Shown here: piece after piece, positions 25,804-34,980 of the stretch
Layout of the letters: every line of letters begins with the position of its first letter
How positions within the stretch are numbered: position 1 is the first letter of the stretch
Source: Verrucomicrobiaceae bacterium
Lineage (GTDB): Bacteria > Verrucomicrobiota > Verrucomicrobiia > Verrucomicrobiales > DEV007
Assembly (NCBI GenBank): GCA_024229495.1
Contig: JAAESJ010000008.1
Span: forward strand, 1 to 37,959
Direction of reading: 5' to 3'
Length of the DNA stretch: 37,959 bases
Translations under genes and position numbers: made by a program
Notes under the pieces: generated by a model
Told to the model about the DNA's origin: nothing
Seen by the model: the letters and a program-made list of their open reading frames with translations, nothing else
Databases searched by the model: none

Positions 25804-25863
25804 AGATGTGGGGGTAACAGGGGTGATCTAATCAATAAACGGTTTATCGGCTCACAACGCAAA
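25804..25863 (-). promoter_or_regulatory. Leader of the DUF3472 gene, related to the CotH gene leader
   Basis: On the minus strand TTTGCGTT, CGATAA and GATTAGATC precede the ATG within 60 bases, in the same order as in the CotH leader (22124-22071). TTGCGT could act as a -35 element. The 238-base gap up to 26041 also holds the M1 peptidase promoter. Confidence 0.4.
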
Positions 25864-26005
25864 GAATGCATGACATTAGTCGTATTAAAATCAGGTCATA
25901 TCTCCCCTCATAGCCGGCAACCCTTTCGCTATAAGTTATGTAGAATACCTGTCAGGAAGACTTGATAAAGTGTGTCATTGCATGCTGTTATGGCTTGCCT
26001 TACTT

Positions 26006-26029
26006 TATAATATTTATGGTAATAACCAT
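26006..26029 (+). promoter_or_regulatory. Candidate M1 peptidase promoter with palindrome at the start site
   Basis: TATAAT (26006-26011) is a perfect -10; the -35 is weak. The palindrome ATGGT-AATA-ACCAT (26016-26029) covers the predicted transcription start near 26018, an operator-like position. The same ATG (26016) opens a nine-codon frame (MVITIIHKK) whose TGA overlaps the peptidase ATG at 26042. Confidence 0.45.
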
Positions 26030-26041
26030 TATACACAAAAA

Positions 26042-28417
26042 ATGAAGGCTTTATTCCCTATCCTCTCTGGTTTTGTCCTCTCCTTGCTCGCAGCGGAAGC
26101 TCACGAGTTCGATTATGCCGCAGACCCGTTCCGCCAATTGGGCACCACGCTGCCGACCCCCAGTGAAACACGACTGGCATCCGGAGCACCGGGACCGGCA
26201 TACTGGCAGCAACGTGCGGATTACCACATCAAGATCACACTGGATGATGACAGGCAACACCTCACCGGCTCCGAGGTGATCACCTACCACAATCACTCAC
26301 CCCACATCTTGTCCTACCTTTGGCTGCAACTTGACCAGAACCGATTTAAACCGGATTCCGGAGAACTGCTCACAAAGGAAGCGCCTGGCTTGACCGGCAG
26401 CAGTTTCCATAACCTGCGCTCACAACTCTCACGAAACTCCTTTGACGGTGGCTACAAGATCACCAAGGTCGCAGATAAAAAGGGCAAGGGACTATCGCAT
26501 GCAATCATCGGAACGATGATGCGCATTGACCTGCCACAAGCACTGCAACCCGGCAAACACATTGAGCTGAACATTGACTGGACCCACAATATTATTGATG
26601 CCGACCTCAATCGTGCAAGGGGAGGGCATGAATATTTCAAGGAAGATAAGAACTATATCTACGAGATTGCTCAGTGGTTTCCACGCATGGTCGCCTACAC
26701 CGACTATACAGGATGGCAGAACAAGCAGTTCCTGGGACGAGGAGAATTTACTCTGGAATTTGGTGACTACCGGGTGGAGATCACCGCCCCCGCTGATCAT
26801 ATTGTCGCCGCAACCGGCGAGTTGCAGAACAGCAACGAAGTTCTTACTGAACAACAGCGCAAACGCCTTGATGAGGGGAAACAGTCCGGAAAGCTGACCT
26901 TTATCGTCACACCTGAAGAAGCAAAGGCGGCAGAAGATGCAGAAGAAAAACCCGAGGACAGCAAAACCTGGATATTTAGTGCGAAGAACGTGCGTGACTT
27001 TGCCTGGGCCTCCTCAAGGAAATTTATCTGGGATGCAAAATATCATGAGTTCTCTCCCGGGAAACGCGCATGGGCAATGTCATTCTATCCCAACGAGGCT
27101 GAACCGCTGTGGAGCAAATATTCCACTGCTGCAGTTGCGCACACCCTTGATGTCTTTTCAAAGTTCACCTTTGACTACCCCTATCCCGTGGCTATCAGCG
27201 TTAACGGACCGGTAGGCGGGATGGAATACCCCATGATCTGCTTTAACGGGCCACGACCGGAAAAGGATGGCACTTACTCGGAAGGCACAAAACATGCACT
27301 GATCGGGGTGGTTATCCACGAAGTCGGGCACAACTGGTTCCCGATGATCGTCAACTCCGACGAACGTCAATGGACCTGGATGGACGAGGGGCTAAATACC
27401 TTTGTCGAGTTTCTAGCAGAAATGGAGTGGCAGGAGAAGTGGCCAGGGTCAAGGGGCAAGCCGAAAGGCATAACAGGCTACATGGCAGGAAGCCACCAGC
27501 GCCCGATCATGACCAACTCGGAAGCCATCCACCAGTTTGGCAACAATGCCTACGCAAAGCCTGCAGCCGCACTCAACGTGTTACGCGAGACCGTCATGGG
27601 CCGTGAAGTCTTTGACTTTGCCTTCAAGGAATACAGCAGACGCTGGATGTTCAAGCGCCCGGAACCTGCCGACTTTTTCCGTAGTATGGAAGACGCCTCT
27701 GGCATTGACCTGGACTGGTTCTGGCGCGGATGGTTCTACACCACAAAACATGTTGATGTCGCGATGAAAGCGCTGCGACTGTATGAAATAGACACCCGTG
27801 ACCCTGATATCGAGAAACCCCTGCAGAGGGAAAAACGGGATGAGATTGCAAGTAAAGACCTGACCGACCGGCGAAATTCCTCCGCGCCAAAAGCAACTGA
27901 GCGTGACCGTAGCCTGCTCGACTTTTATAACAAGTTTGACAAGCTTGACGTCACTGAAAAGGATCGCTCGGGTTACAGGAAATTCCTTGATGGTCTCGAT
28001 GATGAGGACAAAAAACTGCTCGCATTACGCCGCAAGTTCTATGTTATCGAACTGGAAAACACCGGGGGCCTGGTTACCCCCCTTGTCATTGCAATCACCT
28101 ACGCCGGCGGAACCACCGAGACCTTGCGCATCCCTGCCGAGATATGGAGGAGGAATACCACAAGTGTGCGTAAAATGATTATCGCGCGCAAGGAGATCAC
28201 CGGTATCGAGTTCGACCCACTGCAGGAAACCGCCGACGCCAACAGGGATAACAACTATTGGCCGCCACGCGCCATAAAATCGCGTTTCCAGCTACACAAA
28301 AGCAAAAAGGGAGGCAACCCGATGAGGGACGCGGAAAATGAAAAGAAACGCCTACGTAAAGAGCAGGAGAAAAAGAAGAACGCTGAGAAGCCCAAGGACC
28401 AAGATGCCAAGGAATAA
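26042..28417 (+). CDS. M1 family metallopeptidase (gluzincin aminopeptidase-like)
   Basis: This 791-residue protein has a signal peptide (1-20). It contains 'GGMEYP' (392-397, the GAMEN-like substrate site) and 'HEVGHNW' (zinc ligands H426 and H430, base E427), then 'MDEGLNTFVEF' with the third ligand E449, 18 residues after H430. An N-terminal beta saddle precedes the catalytic domain and a Lys/Glu-rich tail ends it. ATG at 26042 is chosen over an upstream GTG (25970) because only it starts at the signal peptide and lies after the TATAAT. It probably trims peptides in the periplasm or outside. The next gene (DUF6702) starts 14 bases before this stop. Confidence 0.9.
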   Translation: MKALFPILSGFVLSLLAAEAHEFDYAADPFRQLGTTLPTPSETRLASGAPGPAYWQQRADYHIKITLDDDRQHLTGSEVITYHNHSPHILSYLWLQLDQNRFKPDSGELLTKEAPGLTGSSFHNLRSQLSRNSFDGGYKITKVADKKGKGLSHAIIGTMMRIDLPQALQPGKHIELNIDWTHNIIDADLNRARGGHEYFKEDKNYIYEIAQWFPRMVAYTDYTGWQNKQFLGRGEFTLEFGDYRVEITAPADHIVAATGELQNSNEVLTEQQRKRLDEGKQSGKLTFIVTPEEAKAAEDAEEKPEDSKTWIFSAKNVRDFAWASSRKFIWDAKYHEFSPGKRAWAMSFYPNEAEPLWSKYSTAAVAHTLDVFSKFTFDYPYPVAISVNGPVGGMEYPMICFNGPRPEKDGTYSEGTKHALIGVVIHEVGHNWFPMIVNSDERQWTWMDEGLNTFVEFLAEMEWQEKWPGSRGKPKGITGYMAGSHQRPIMTNSEAIHQFGNNAYAKPAAALNVLRETVMGREVFDFAFKEYSRRWMFKRPEPADFFRSMEDASGIDLDWFWRGWFYTTKHVDVAMKALRLYEIDTRDPDIEKPLQREKRDEIASKDLTDRRNSSAPKATERDRSLLDFYNKFDKLDVTEKDRSGYRKFLDGLDDEDKKLLALRRKFYVIELENTGGLVTPLVIAITYAGGTTETLRIPAEIWRRNTTSVRKMIIARKEITGIEFDPLQETADANRDNNYWPPRAIKSRFQLHKSKKGGNPMRDAENEKKRLRKEQEKKKNAEKPKDQDAKE

Positions 28418-28919
28418 TAATGCCTGGATAGTATCCGGAATCATGGCCGGTTTGCTGGCCGCCTCCAGTATCTCTCGGGCTCATCCGGTTCACGCCACTT
28501 TCTCCGAAGCGGCATGGAACCCGATTACAAAGTCCATTGAAGTGGCACTGAGAATCCGTTCCGTGGACCTTGAAAAAACACTCTCCAAAGGACGCGCCAA
28601 AGCCGTTGACCTGAAAAAAAGCCAGGATGTTGATTCCCTCATCCGTGCATACCTTGAAGGAAATTTCACCCTTACCCTCCCTGACAAAAAAATCCTCAAG
28701 CCGAAATGGTCTGACAAGGAAGTCGGGCTGATCAACACCTGGCTCTACTTCGAGTTCCCTCTGGAGAAAGGCCAGTTGCCGGCCAATTGCTCCATGAGCA
28801 ACACGGTGTTTTTCAATGACTTCAAGGGACAGAAGAACGTCACTGAATTTCGTGTAGAATCCTCACGGAAAATCCTCACATTTACCAGCGACCAGAAAAC
28901 ACAACCACTCGGCGGATAG
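28404..28919 (+). CDS. DUF6702-like exported protein
   Basis: This 171-residue protein has an N-terminal signal peptide of about 27 residues cleaved near 'ISRA-HP'. The mature start 'HPVHATFSEAAWNPITKSIEVALRI' resembles the DUF6702 family, in which a His-Pro start is followed by a beta-rich body. The open frame begins at 28338, but ATG at 28404 gives a proper signal peptide. The 14-base overlap with the M1 peptidase gene implies coupled translation. Function is unknown; the overlap suggests a partner of the peptidase. Confidence 0.7.
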   Translation: MPRNNNAWIVSGIMAGLLAASSISRAHPVHATFSEAAWNPITKSIEVALRIRSVDLEKTLSKGRAKAVDLKKSQDVDSLIRAYLEGNFTLTLPDKKILKPKWSDKEVGLINTWLYFEFPLEKGQLPANCSMSNTVFFNDFKGQKNVTEFRVESSRKILTFTSDQKTQPLGG

Positions 28920-28944
28920 CTGGCGGGCATAATGCCACCGAGCA

Positions 28945-30678
28945 TTATCCCGGAGTTTTCTCATCAAGGAAACTGGTCCTGCAAAGCTCTGCATACAGGC
29001 CATCACGGGCAAGCAATTGCTCGTGAGTGCCGCTCTCAATCACCTGACCATCACGCAGTGTATAGATGCAGTCTGCCCCCCGCACAGTACTCAGGCGATG
29101 AGCAATCACAAAACTGGTTCGATTCTCCATAAGTCGCTCAAGGGCTTCCTGGATGACCCGCTCCGTCTCGGTATCCACACTGGCTGTTGCTTCATCCAGC
29201 AACAGGATGGGCGGGTTGCGCAATAACGCCCTGGCAATACTGACCCGCTGCTTTTCTCCCACGCTCAATTTAACACCTCGCTCACCAACCCTGGTGTCCA
29301 GACCATCATGCAGTTTACTCACAAAGGAATCGGCATTGGCAACCTCCAGCACCTGCCATAACTCTTCCTCCGAAGCGTCCCGCTTGGCAATCAGGAGGTT
29401 CTCACGAACCGTGCCGTTGAAAAGAAAACTCTCCTGCGTCACATAGCCGATCACCCCACGCAACGAGGCCTTATCAAGCTGATTAATCTCATGGTCATCA
29501 ATGAAAATATGACCGGTATCGTATTCATAAAATCGGGTTAACAAATTAATGACAGTGGATTTCCCAGCCCCCGTGGGGCCAACCAGGGCAATCGTCTGTC
29601 CAGGGCGCGCCTCAAACTCGACACCACTGAGCGTGGCAGCCCCTTCACCATAGGTAAAGCCCACATCGCAATAACGCACATGCCCGCGGACGGGCAATGG
29701 CAGTTGCTTGCCATCCTCAAGGCCAGGTTCATCCTCGGCATCCAGGATCTCAAATACCCGCTCACCGGCAGCTCGCCCTGACTGCAGCATCTGATTGAGC
29801 TGGTGCAGTTTTCCCACCGGTTCATAAAACAGGGTAAGGTATAGCAGAAAGGCAGTAATCTCCCCGGAAGTCATCTGGTTATCGATCACAAACTTACCAC
29901 CAAACCCCATAACCAGGATGAACCCCACGCCGCCAACAAAACTCATCGAAGGGTTATATATTGCCCAGGCAAACATCGTTCGCAATGTAGCCTGGCGCAC
30001 CTTGTCACTCGCCGCATTGAAACGCTCATGCTCTTCATGCTCCATGGTATAGGCCTTGATCTGCCTGATCCCGGCAACATTGTCATGAAGCAGGGCATTC
30101 ATTTCCGAGGTAGCCCTGCGTACCGCCCGGTAACGGTCACGCGTGCTGGTGTAAATGAGGGCACCAATTAATAATACCGGGATCGGGAGAAGCGCGATCG
30201 CTGCAAGGACCGGATTGAGAACGAACATCACGATGCCCACCGCCAGGATCTGTAACAAGGCAACCCCACCCTGCTCTATACCATCAATCAACACCCGCTC
30301 CATGGCCGTGACATCCTCAGCAACCCTGGTCATTATATCGCCCGTTGGTCGGTTATCGAACCAGTTCAAGGGCAATCGCTGCAGCTTGGCATACAGGTCG
30401 CTGCGAATATCAAAAATCACTTTCTGCTCAAAGGTATTGTTGAGCATAATGCGCATCGAGTTGAGGAAATCGCGACCAAAGTAGGCGCCGAGGGCCACAC
30501 AAACCCAACCCAGCAATGCCCCTCCATCCTTCGAGGGAGCTACCTCATCCAGGATGATTCGGGCTACATTCGGGAAAACGATTGCCAGAAGCGTACCCAC
30601 CACCGCGCAAAGCAACTGCAGGAAAGCAAGCTTGGGATAACGCTTAAGATAGGAAAAAACGCGCAGTATGGTCTTCAT
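28945..30678 (-). CDS. ABC exporter, fused permease-ATPase (MsbA/lipid A exporter type)
   Basis: This 577-residue half-transporter has six transmembrane helices in the first 300 residues with 'PLNWFDNRPTGDIMTRV' coupling loops, then a nucleotide-binding domain with Walker A 'GPTGAGKS' (367-374), Q-loop 'YVTQESFLFNGTVRENL' (412-428), signature 'LSVGEKQR' (471-478), Walker B 'ILLLDE' (491-496) and H-loop 'IAHRLSTV'. The signature has Val where most members have Gly. It acts as a homodimer at the inner membrane and probably exports a lipid or hydrophobic compound. Its place beside glycan genes fits a lipid-linked substrate, but a multidrug role cannot be excluded. Confidence 0.88.
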   Translation of the reverse strand: MKTILRVFSYLKRYPKLAFLQLLCAVVGTLLAIVFPNVARIILDEVAPSKDGGALLGWVCVALGAYFGRDFLNSMRIMLNNTFEQKVIFDIRSDLYAKLQRLPLNWFDNRPTGDIMTRVAEDVTAMERVLIDGIEQGGVALLQILAVGIVMFVLNPVLAAIALLPIPVLLIGALIYTSTRDRYRAVRRATSEMNALLHDNVAGIRQIKAYTMEHEEHERFNAASDKVRQATLRTMFAWAIYNPSMSFVGGVGFILVMGFGGKFVIDNQMTSGEITAFLLYLTLFYEPVGKLHQLNQMLQSGRAAGERVFEILDAEDEPGLEDGKQLPLPVRGHVRYCDVGFTYGEGAATLSGVEFEARPGQTIALVGPTGAGKSTVINLLTRFYEYDTGHIFIDDHEINQLDKASLRGVIGYVTQESFLFNGTVRENLLIAKRDASEEELWQVLEVANADSFVSKLHDGLDTRVGERGVKLSVGEKQRVSIARALLRNPPILLLDEATASVDTETERVIQEALERLMENRTSFVIAHRLSTVRGADCIYTLRDGQVIESGTHEQLLARDGLYAELCRTSFLDEKTPG

Positions 30679-30682
30679 GAGG

Positions 30683-30706
30683 TTTTCCTTTTATATAAAC
30701 GGAAAA
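30683..30706. promoter_or_regulatory. Near-perfect 24-base palindrome upstream of the ABC exporter
   Basis: Arms TTTTCC (30683-30688) and GGAAAA (30701-30706) flank a TTTATATAAA core with one mismatched pair. It sits 4 bases before the exporter ATG (30678) and 84 bases before the divergent glycosyltransferase. The core can serve as a -10 on the minus strand. It could be an operator or a hairpin masking translation. Confidence 0.45.
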
Positions 30707-30790
30707 GGCTAGATAAAGCCCAGAGAAGGAGTTCCCGCAAGCAACCTTACGCAAAGAAAGCACTGGCATCACGCCAACTTCTGTTCAGAT

Positions 30791-32770
30791 TTGTTTAAAG
30801 TGAACAAACTCGCACTGTTTGCCCGTCCAGGGGAAAGTTTCCTGCGCGCTCCCTCAGGAGCAGTGCGATTCACTGTTTTTGCTTTTACGCTTTATTGCCT
30901 TGGCTTCCTGCTACTGGCGGAAAAACCATGGATCACCGCGATTGAAGAAGCACAGGTGGCCGCAACCGGTGCAAAGCCCCTGCTAGACCATTATGTCGCC
31001 CGTGGTTTGTGGATTGGCTTCGCGGGAAGCGCATTCGTAGGCATTCTCCTGATATTCACATGGAAGCGCTGGTGCGCAACCATCCGTCCCTACGACCGCA
31101 AGAGCAACCCTCCTGTCGAGAACATGACCCTGCCATTGTTCCTGGGTTTACTTGCGACCATAACCATCCTCGGAGGATTTGTTCGCTGGAACCTCGCCAC
31201 CCGCAGCCTCTGGTGGGATGAATTATGGTCAATCAAGTTTGCCTCTCTGGGCTACCTGAAGGAAAAAAGTGATTCCTCCGGAGAATTCCGTTTTCTAAAA
31301 CGTGACTGGGATCACACATTCTGGAACTACAGAAAACCCACCAATCATCCCCCGGTCTCAACCCTCTCGAGAATCTCACAGTCGATTTGGAGAAAGTTCA
31401 CCGGTTCCCAGGATCACCGGTTCAATGCCCTTGCCGTTCGTATTCCCACATTTGCTGCAGGCCTCGCATCGATTCTTGCAATCGGTCTCCTGGTCAGGCG
31501 CTGGGGATTCAGTTCAGGAGCAATCGCGGCATCCTTGTTCCTGGCACTGCACCCATGGCACATCCGCTACGGGACTGAAGCCAGAGCTTATAGTCTGGCC
31601 GTGCTGTGGGTAATACTGGGATGCCTCTGGTTATCCTGCGCAATGGCTGACAAGCATTGCCGCTGGCGCTACTGGCTGCTGTTTTCCTTCAACCAGTTAA
31701 TGCTTACCTGGAGCCTGCCCAACGGATTCCTGTACGCAGCAGCATTTGCCGTTGCAGGAATCATTGTCATTTGTCGGCAATGGAACAACCCCCATGAAAA
31801 AGCAACGGCCATCAGTCGCCTGCTGGCCGTAAACTTCATGGCCGCCATGGTATTCCTGCCACTCTTCATGCCAAACTTTCTGCAGATGCTCGACTGGGCA
31901 CCTATCAACGATCACGCCATGCTCACGTGGTCCTCGCTGAAGAATGCCATATGCCAAATGGCCTTCGGGATGGATATATCAAGCGGCACCGGCATTGAAT
32001 CCAAAGGCATTCACTCACTCTCACTGGAACTGCAGTCCTCACCCTGGTTGACCTGGCCGACAATATCACTGCTACTCAGCGCTTCACTATTTGGGGTAAT
32101 GCGGCTTGGTAATAACCGCCCCGGAGCCACGATAATGCTGGCAGCGCTGGTTCTTGCCGCAATATCATCCCTGTTGATCACAAAAATAGCCGGCCAGCAT
32201 TTCTATCATCGTTACATCATTTATACCCTGGCTCCACTGTCCATCTGGTTCGGAATAGGCCTTGCTGGAATCAGCCGGGCAATCACCTCCCGGGCAGCAT
32301 ACTCAACCCTCATCGCAATAAGCCTCCTGGGGATTTACCTCTACACAACGCGTGAACCGCGCAAAATGCTCAACTCTCGTCCATACGCCCCTTTTGCTAA
32401 CATCGCCACCCACCTTGAAAGCCGGGAAAAAAACTCCACTACCCCTATCCATGTCATCGGCTATGGCCTCGGTGGGCGCATGATGCAGGTTTATTATCAT
32501 AAAACGCGATTCGCAAAGAATCTGGCTGATTTAGAGAAAGAAATTGCCACGGCAAAGCAACAAGGCCGCCAACCGGTTGTGGTCCTCGGTTACCGTGATC
32601 TTAACCGTCAGGCTCCGGAATACCGTGATGGTTTTGCCATACTTGATCAACCCGGGGCATTCCATGAATCTCGCTCATTTGTGGGTATTGACAGCCTGTT
32701 TTACTTTCGCATCCTGGAAGCTGTCTCTCCAAAGTATGGCGGCTCGCCACAACTAAAGAACAACCCTTAG
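30791..32770 (+). CDS. GT39-type (ArnT/PMT-like) membrane glycosyltransferase
   Basis: This protein of about 659 residues carries many membrane helices. 'ATRSLWWDELWSIKF' (D143, E144) is the first-loop catalytic motif of the GT39/ArnT-like superfamily; 'NHPPVSTLSRI' and 'LHPWHIRYGTEARAYSL' follow in typical order. Such enzymes use polyprenyl-phosphate sugars on the outer face of the inner membrane to modify lipids, proteins or glycans. The frame opens with TTG (30791); GTG at 30800 is as likely. The ABC exporter is divergent, and the stop converges on the cupin gene. Confidence 0.8.
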   Translation: MFKVNKLALFARPGESFLRAPSGAVRFTVFAFTLYCLGFLLLAEKPWITAIEEAQVAATGAKPLLDHYVARGLWIGFAGSAFVGILLIFTWKRWCATIRPYDRKSNPPVENMTLPLFLGLLATITILGGFVRWNLATRSLWWDELWSIKFASLGYLKEKSDSSGEFRFLKRDWDHTFWNYRKPTNHPPVSTLSRISQSIWRKFTGSQDHRFNALAVRIPTFAAGLASILAIGLLVRRWGFSSGAIAASLFLALHPWHIRYGTEARAYSLAVLWVILGCLWLSCAMADKHCRWRYWLLFSFNQLMLTWSLPNGFLYAAAFAVAGIIVICRQWNNPHEKATAISRLLAVNFMAAMVFLPLFMPNFLQMLDWAPINDHAMLTWSSLKNAICQMAFGMDISSGTGIESKGIHSLSLELQSSPWLTWPTISLLLSASLFGVMRLGNNRPGATIMLAALVLAAISSLLITKIAGQHFYHRYIIYTLAPLSIWFGIGLAGISRAITSRAAYSTLIAISLLGIYLYTTREPRKMLNSRPYAPFANIATHLESREKNSTTPIHVIGYGLGGRMMQVYYHKTRFAKNLADLEKEIATAKQQGRQPVVVLGYRDLNRQAPEYRDGFAILDQPGAFHESRSFVGIDSLFYFRILEAVSPKYGGSPQLKNNP

Positions 32771-32825
32771 GATAGAACCGGGTGTGAAATAAGGCTGTCT
32801 GCCTCCTGTCTCACGGCAATACAGA

Positions 32826-33527
32826 TTATGTGCCGACACCTGTAAGGTAATCACTCCACTCAGAAGGCAATGACGCCTGCTCAATGGAACTGGCCATCCT
32901 GCCCTCGGAATCCGGATCAAACACCATTGAGGTTCCGTAAACCATCACCACGTCCTGCGCACTTGCAGAGCGCATGGCATGGGACACGCCAGCAGGAATC
33001 ACCACGCCGAAACCCTTGCCTCCCCCATGGTCATCACCATCAACATGAAAATGCATCACTGCACGCGGCATGCCGGCACGCTCATCAATCAGGATTAACT
33101 CAACAAGCCCGCGAACAAAAAACATCACATCCCATTGTTCCCGATCATATGGCCTGATTGACATATCATCCTTCTCCTCCACGTACAATTTATGGAACCA
33201 TTCTTCGGGATCAGTTCCCTCCGGTATGTAGGGTGGGTGAACATGAAATCCCTTGGCCGTGCCACCAAACATACACGCCGATGCCCACTGGACCGGCTTC
33301 AACCCAAGGCCGGAAAGAGGTTCCTCATCCACCCTTGCCAGTTCACTGAAAAAACCACGATTGCTCTGCGAGTGGACTGATCGGGGAAAAACCAACACCC
33401 CCGGGATATCCTCGTTGCCGGCAACCTCCTCCGCCACCAGCGGCTTGAGGCCGTAATCACGCTGCTCAAGTGCATCTCGGGCGCTTGCACGAAGGCCACG
33501 CCAGCGTTCTGGGTCTGGTATAGGCAT
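32826..33527 (-). CDS. RmlC-like cupin (dTDP-4-dehydrorhamnose 3,5-epimerase-related)
   Basis: This 233-residue cupin includes 'SNRGFFSELARVD', 'VQWASACMFGGTAKGFHVHPP', 'WDVMFFVRGLVELILIDERAG' and 'GVVIPAGVSHAMRS', the order of elements in RmlC (substrate loop, catalytic His, barrel, and PxGxxH strand). The 'KGFHVHP' keeps the catalytic His of the usual GLHYQ. It is longer than typical RmlC and the tail 'YGTSMVFDPDSEGR' also fits. It would epimerise a nucleotide sugar, but the substrate need not be dTDP-linked. It lies 53 bases after the third PP-loop gene on the same strand, so it is probably the last gene of that operon. Confidence 0.7.
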   Translation of the reverse strand: MPIPDPERWRGLRASARDALEQRDYGLKPLVAEEVAGNEDIPGVLVFPRSVHSQSNRGFFSELARVDEEPLSGLGLKPVQWASACMFGGTAKGFHVHPPYIPEGTDPEEWFHKLYVEEKDDMSIRPYDREQWDVMFFVRGLVELILIDERAGMPRAVMHFHVDGDDHGGGKGFGVVIPAGVSHAMRSASAQDVVMVYGTSMVFDPDSEGRMASSIEQASLPSEWSDYLTGVGT

Positions 33528-33580
33528 ATGAAAGAATCCCGATGCTAGGTCGCACCAGCCATTAACGCAAATATGAAATT

Positions 33581-34921
33581 TTAACCTGGTTTCAAAAATC
33601 CCAGCCTGCGGGCAAGAACCCTCCTAAACAGCCATCGCCTGCACCGTTGCCAAAAAATCCTGAACAAGGATTCTCGCACCTGGGGAAGATACCTGTGCAT
33701 CTTCTTGATCATCCACTCAGGATGACTTTGCCGCAGGTAAGCAAACAAATCCTGACGGATTGAACGGGAAATTGCCTCCCATGAAGACGTAGATCCCATT
33801 GCCGGCATGTTCGCATGCAGGTCCTCAGCAGTCTTAGGCGCACGAATTAACAGATAGGCCTCTTCGAGTATTTTGATCATTGCCCCATGCTCATGCTTTC
33901 TGGCCAATCTCAAGGTATCCCCCAAATAGCAGAATCTCCACGACTCATATGCGTATTCCTTGATCCGCTCCGGTTCGTAGTCACCGGAAAAGGAAGAGCA
34001 TTTATCAAGCCTACCTAGCACATCAAAGGAAATTTGTGTTCTTATACACTTCTCACATCCTCCACAATTTAATTCTCCCTCCAGCTCCCAGCATACCCTC
34101 AAATGCTCTAATGCAAGGTCCCAGTGCGCAATAGCCTCGCATTTCTGGGCACGGTCGGCACAGGCACCGTCATGCACGATCTCCAACTCGTTTGTGGACC
34201 ACATCGGATCGACATAGGGATGGGTCACATCTGGCTTCAACTGCGCATAGTCAAGGGTAGCCGGCAAATAAATCTTGCCCAGAACACCGCTCAATAAATG
34301 CGCGCTCGCAACCAGAACCGGTATGCCATAAAAGCCCCACCATGCCAACTGGTCACCAAAATAGCGGATATCAGTGGACACCTCAATGACCTCCATGCCT
34401 AGAGCTTCAGCCACCCGATAAACACCTGATAATGACACTTTACGACTCTTTTCCTTGTGCAGCGGAACATCAAACCCATGGATGAAAATAAGGTGGGTAA
34501 TCACATCCTTATGCCTCATCAGGCTGTAGAAGGAATCCACTCCTCCGGAAAAAAAACATCCTACCCCTGCCGCTTTTTCGCTTTTCCCCTGATGAAGGCT
34601 TCCCTGATCGCAGGAAAGGCCCACCGCAGATGCCTCAGGATGCCAAGCATCAATAATTCTGCTGATCTCATTAGCAGATCCTATAAAGCCGGGGGAAAGG
34701 GGAAGTTCACTGTGCAGGTCGTATTTCTCGCTCATTGCTAGAAGCAGCAATCCGGAAAAAAGACAATTTCCAGGAAACAATGGCGCTCTCAGATTTTTCC
34801 CAGAGGCAACAAAAGTAACGTCGGAAAGGAACATTCCATCCACCTTTAAACGTCCCTTGCAGCAAAGTTCCCCATCCTGCATACGGGCGCCCTCAGAAGC
34901 AATGGACCACTCCCCTTTCAT
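33581..34921 (-). CDS. PP-loop protein, QueC-like, copy 3
   Basis: This 446-residue member of the tandem trio has an N-terminal beta-rich half, then 'GCFFSGGVDSFYSL' (PP-loop 125-130) of the adenine-nucleotide alpha-hydrolase fold, 'LIFIHGFDVPL' and 'NCGGCEKCIRT' (C286, C289, C292, with C277 nearby) resembling a zinc site. These features recall QueC, which adenylates its substrate, but the protein is far longer and lacks the rest of QueC. Related long PP-loop proteins are found in O-antigen-type loci. It starts with ATG overlapping the copy 2 stop as ATGA. Its tail ends 'GFLKPG', unlike copies 1 and 2. The acceptor is unknown. Confidence 0.8.
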   Translation of the reverse strand: MKGEWSIASEGARMQDGELCCKGRLKVDGMFLSDVTFVASGKNLRAPLFPGNCLFSGLLLLAMSEKYDLHSELPLSPGFIGSANEISRIIDAWHPEASAVGLSCDQGSLHQGKSEKAAGVGCFFSGGVDSFYSLMRHKDVITHLIFIHGFDVPLHKEKSRKVSLSGVYRVAEALGMEVIEVSTDIRYFGDQLAWWGFYGIPVLVASAHLLSGVLGKIYLPATLDYAQLKPDVTHPYVDPMWSTNELEIVHDGACADRAQKCEAIAHWDLALEHLRVCWELEGELNCGGCEKCIRTQISFDVLGRLDKCSSFSGDYEPERIKEYAYESWRFCYLGDTLRLARKHEHGAMIKILEEAYLLIRAPKTAEDLHANMPAMGSTSSWEAISRSIRQDLFAYLRQSHPEWMIKKMHRYLPQVRESLFRIFWQRCRRWLFRRVLARRLGFLKPG

Positions 34922-34980
34922 CGCTCTCCTCTCCTGCGTAGACCAGGAATCACATGTCTCAAACTGCGCATCCAGCGCTC
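34918..34980 (-). repeat. Junction repeat, copy 2 tail / copy 3 start
   Basis: About 63 bases encoding the copy 2 C-terminus closely match 36288-36350. The similarity continues into the start of the next gene on the left. It marks a duplication boundary. Confidence 0.6.
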
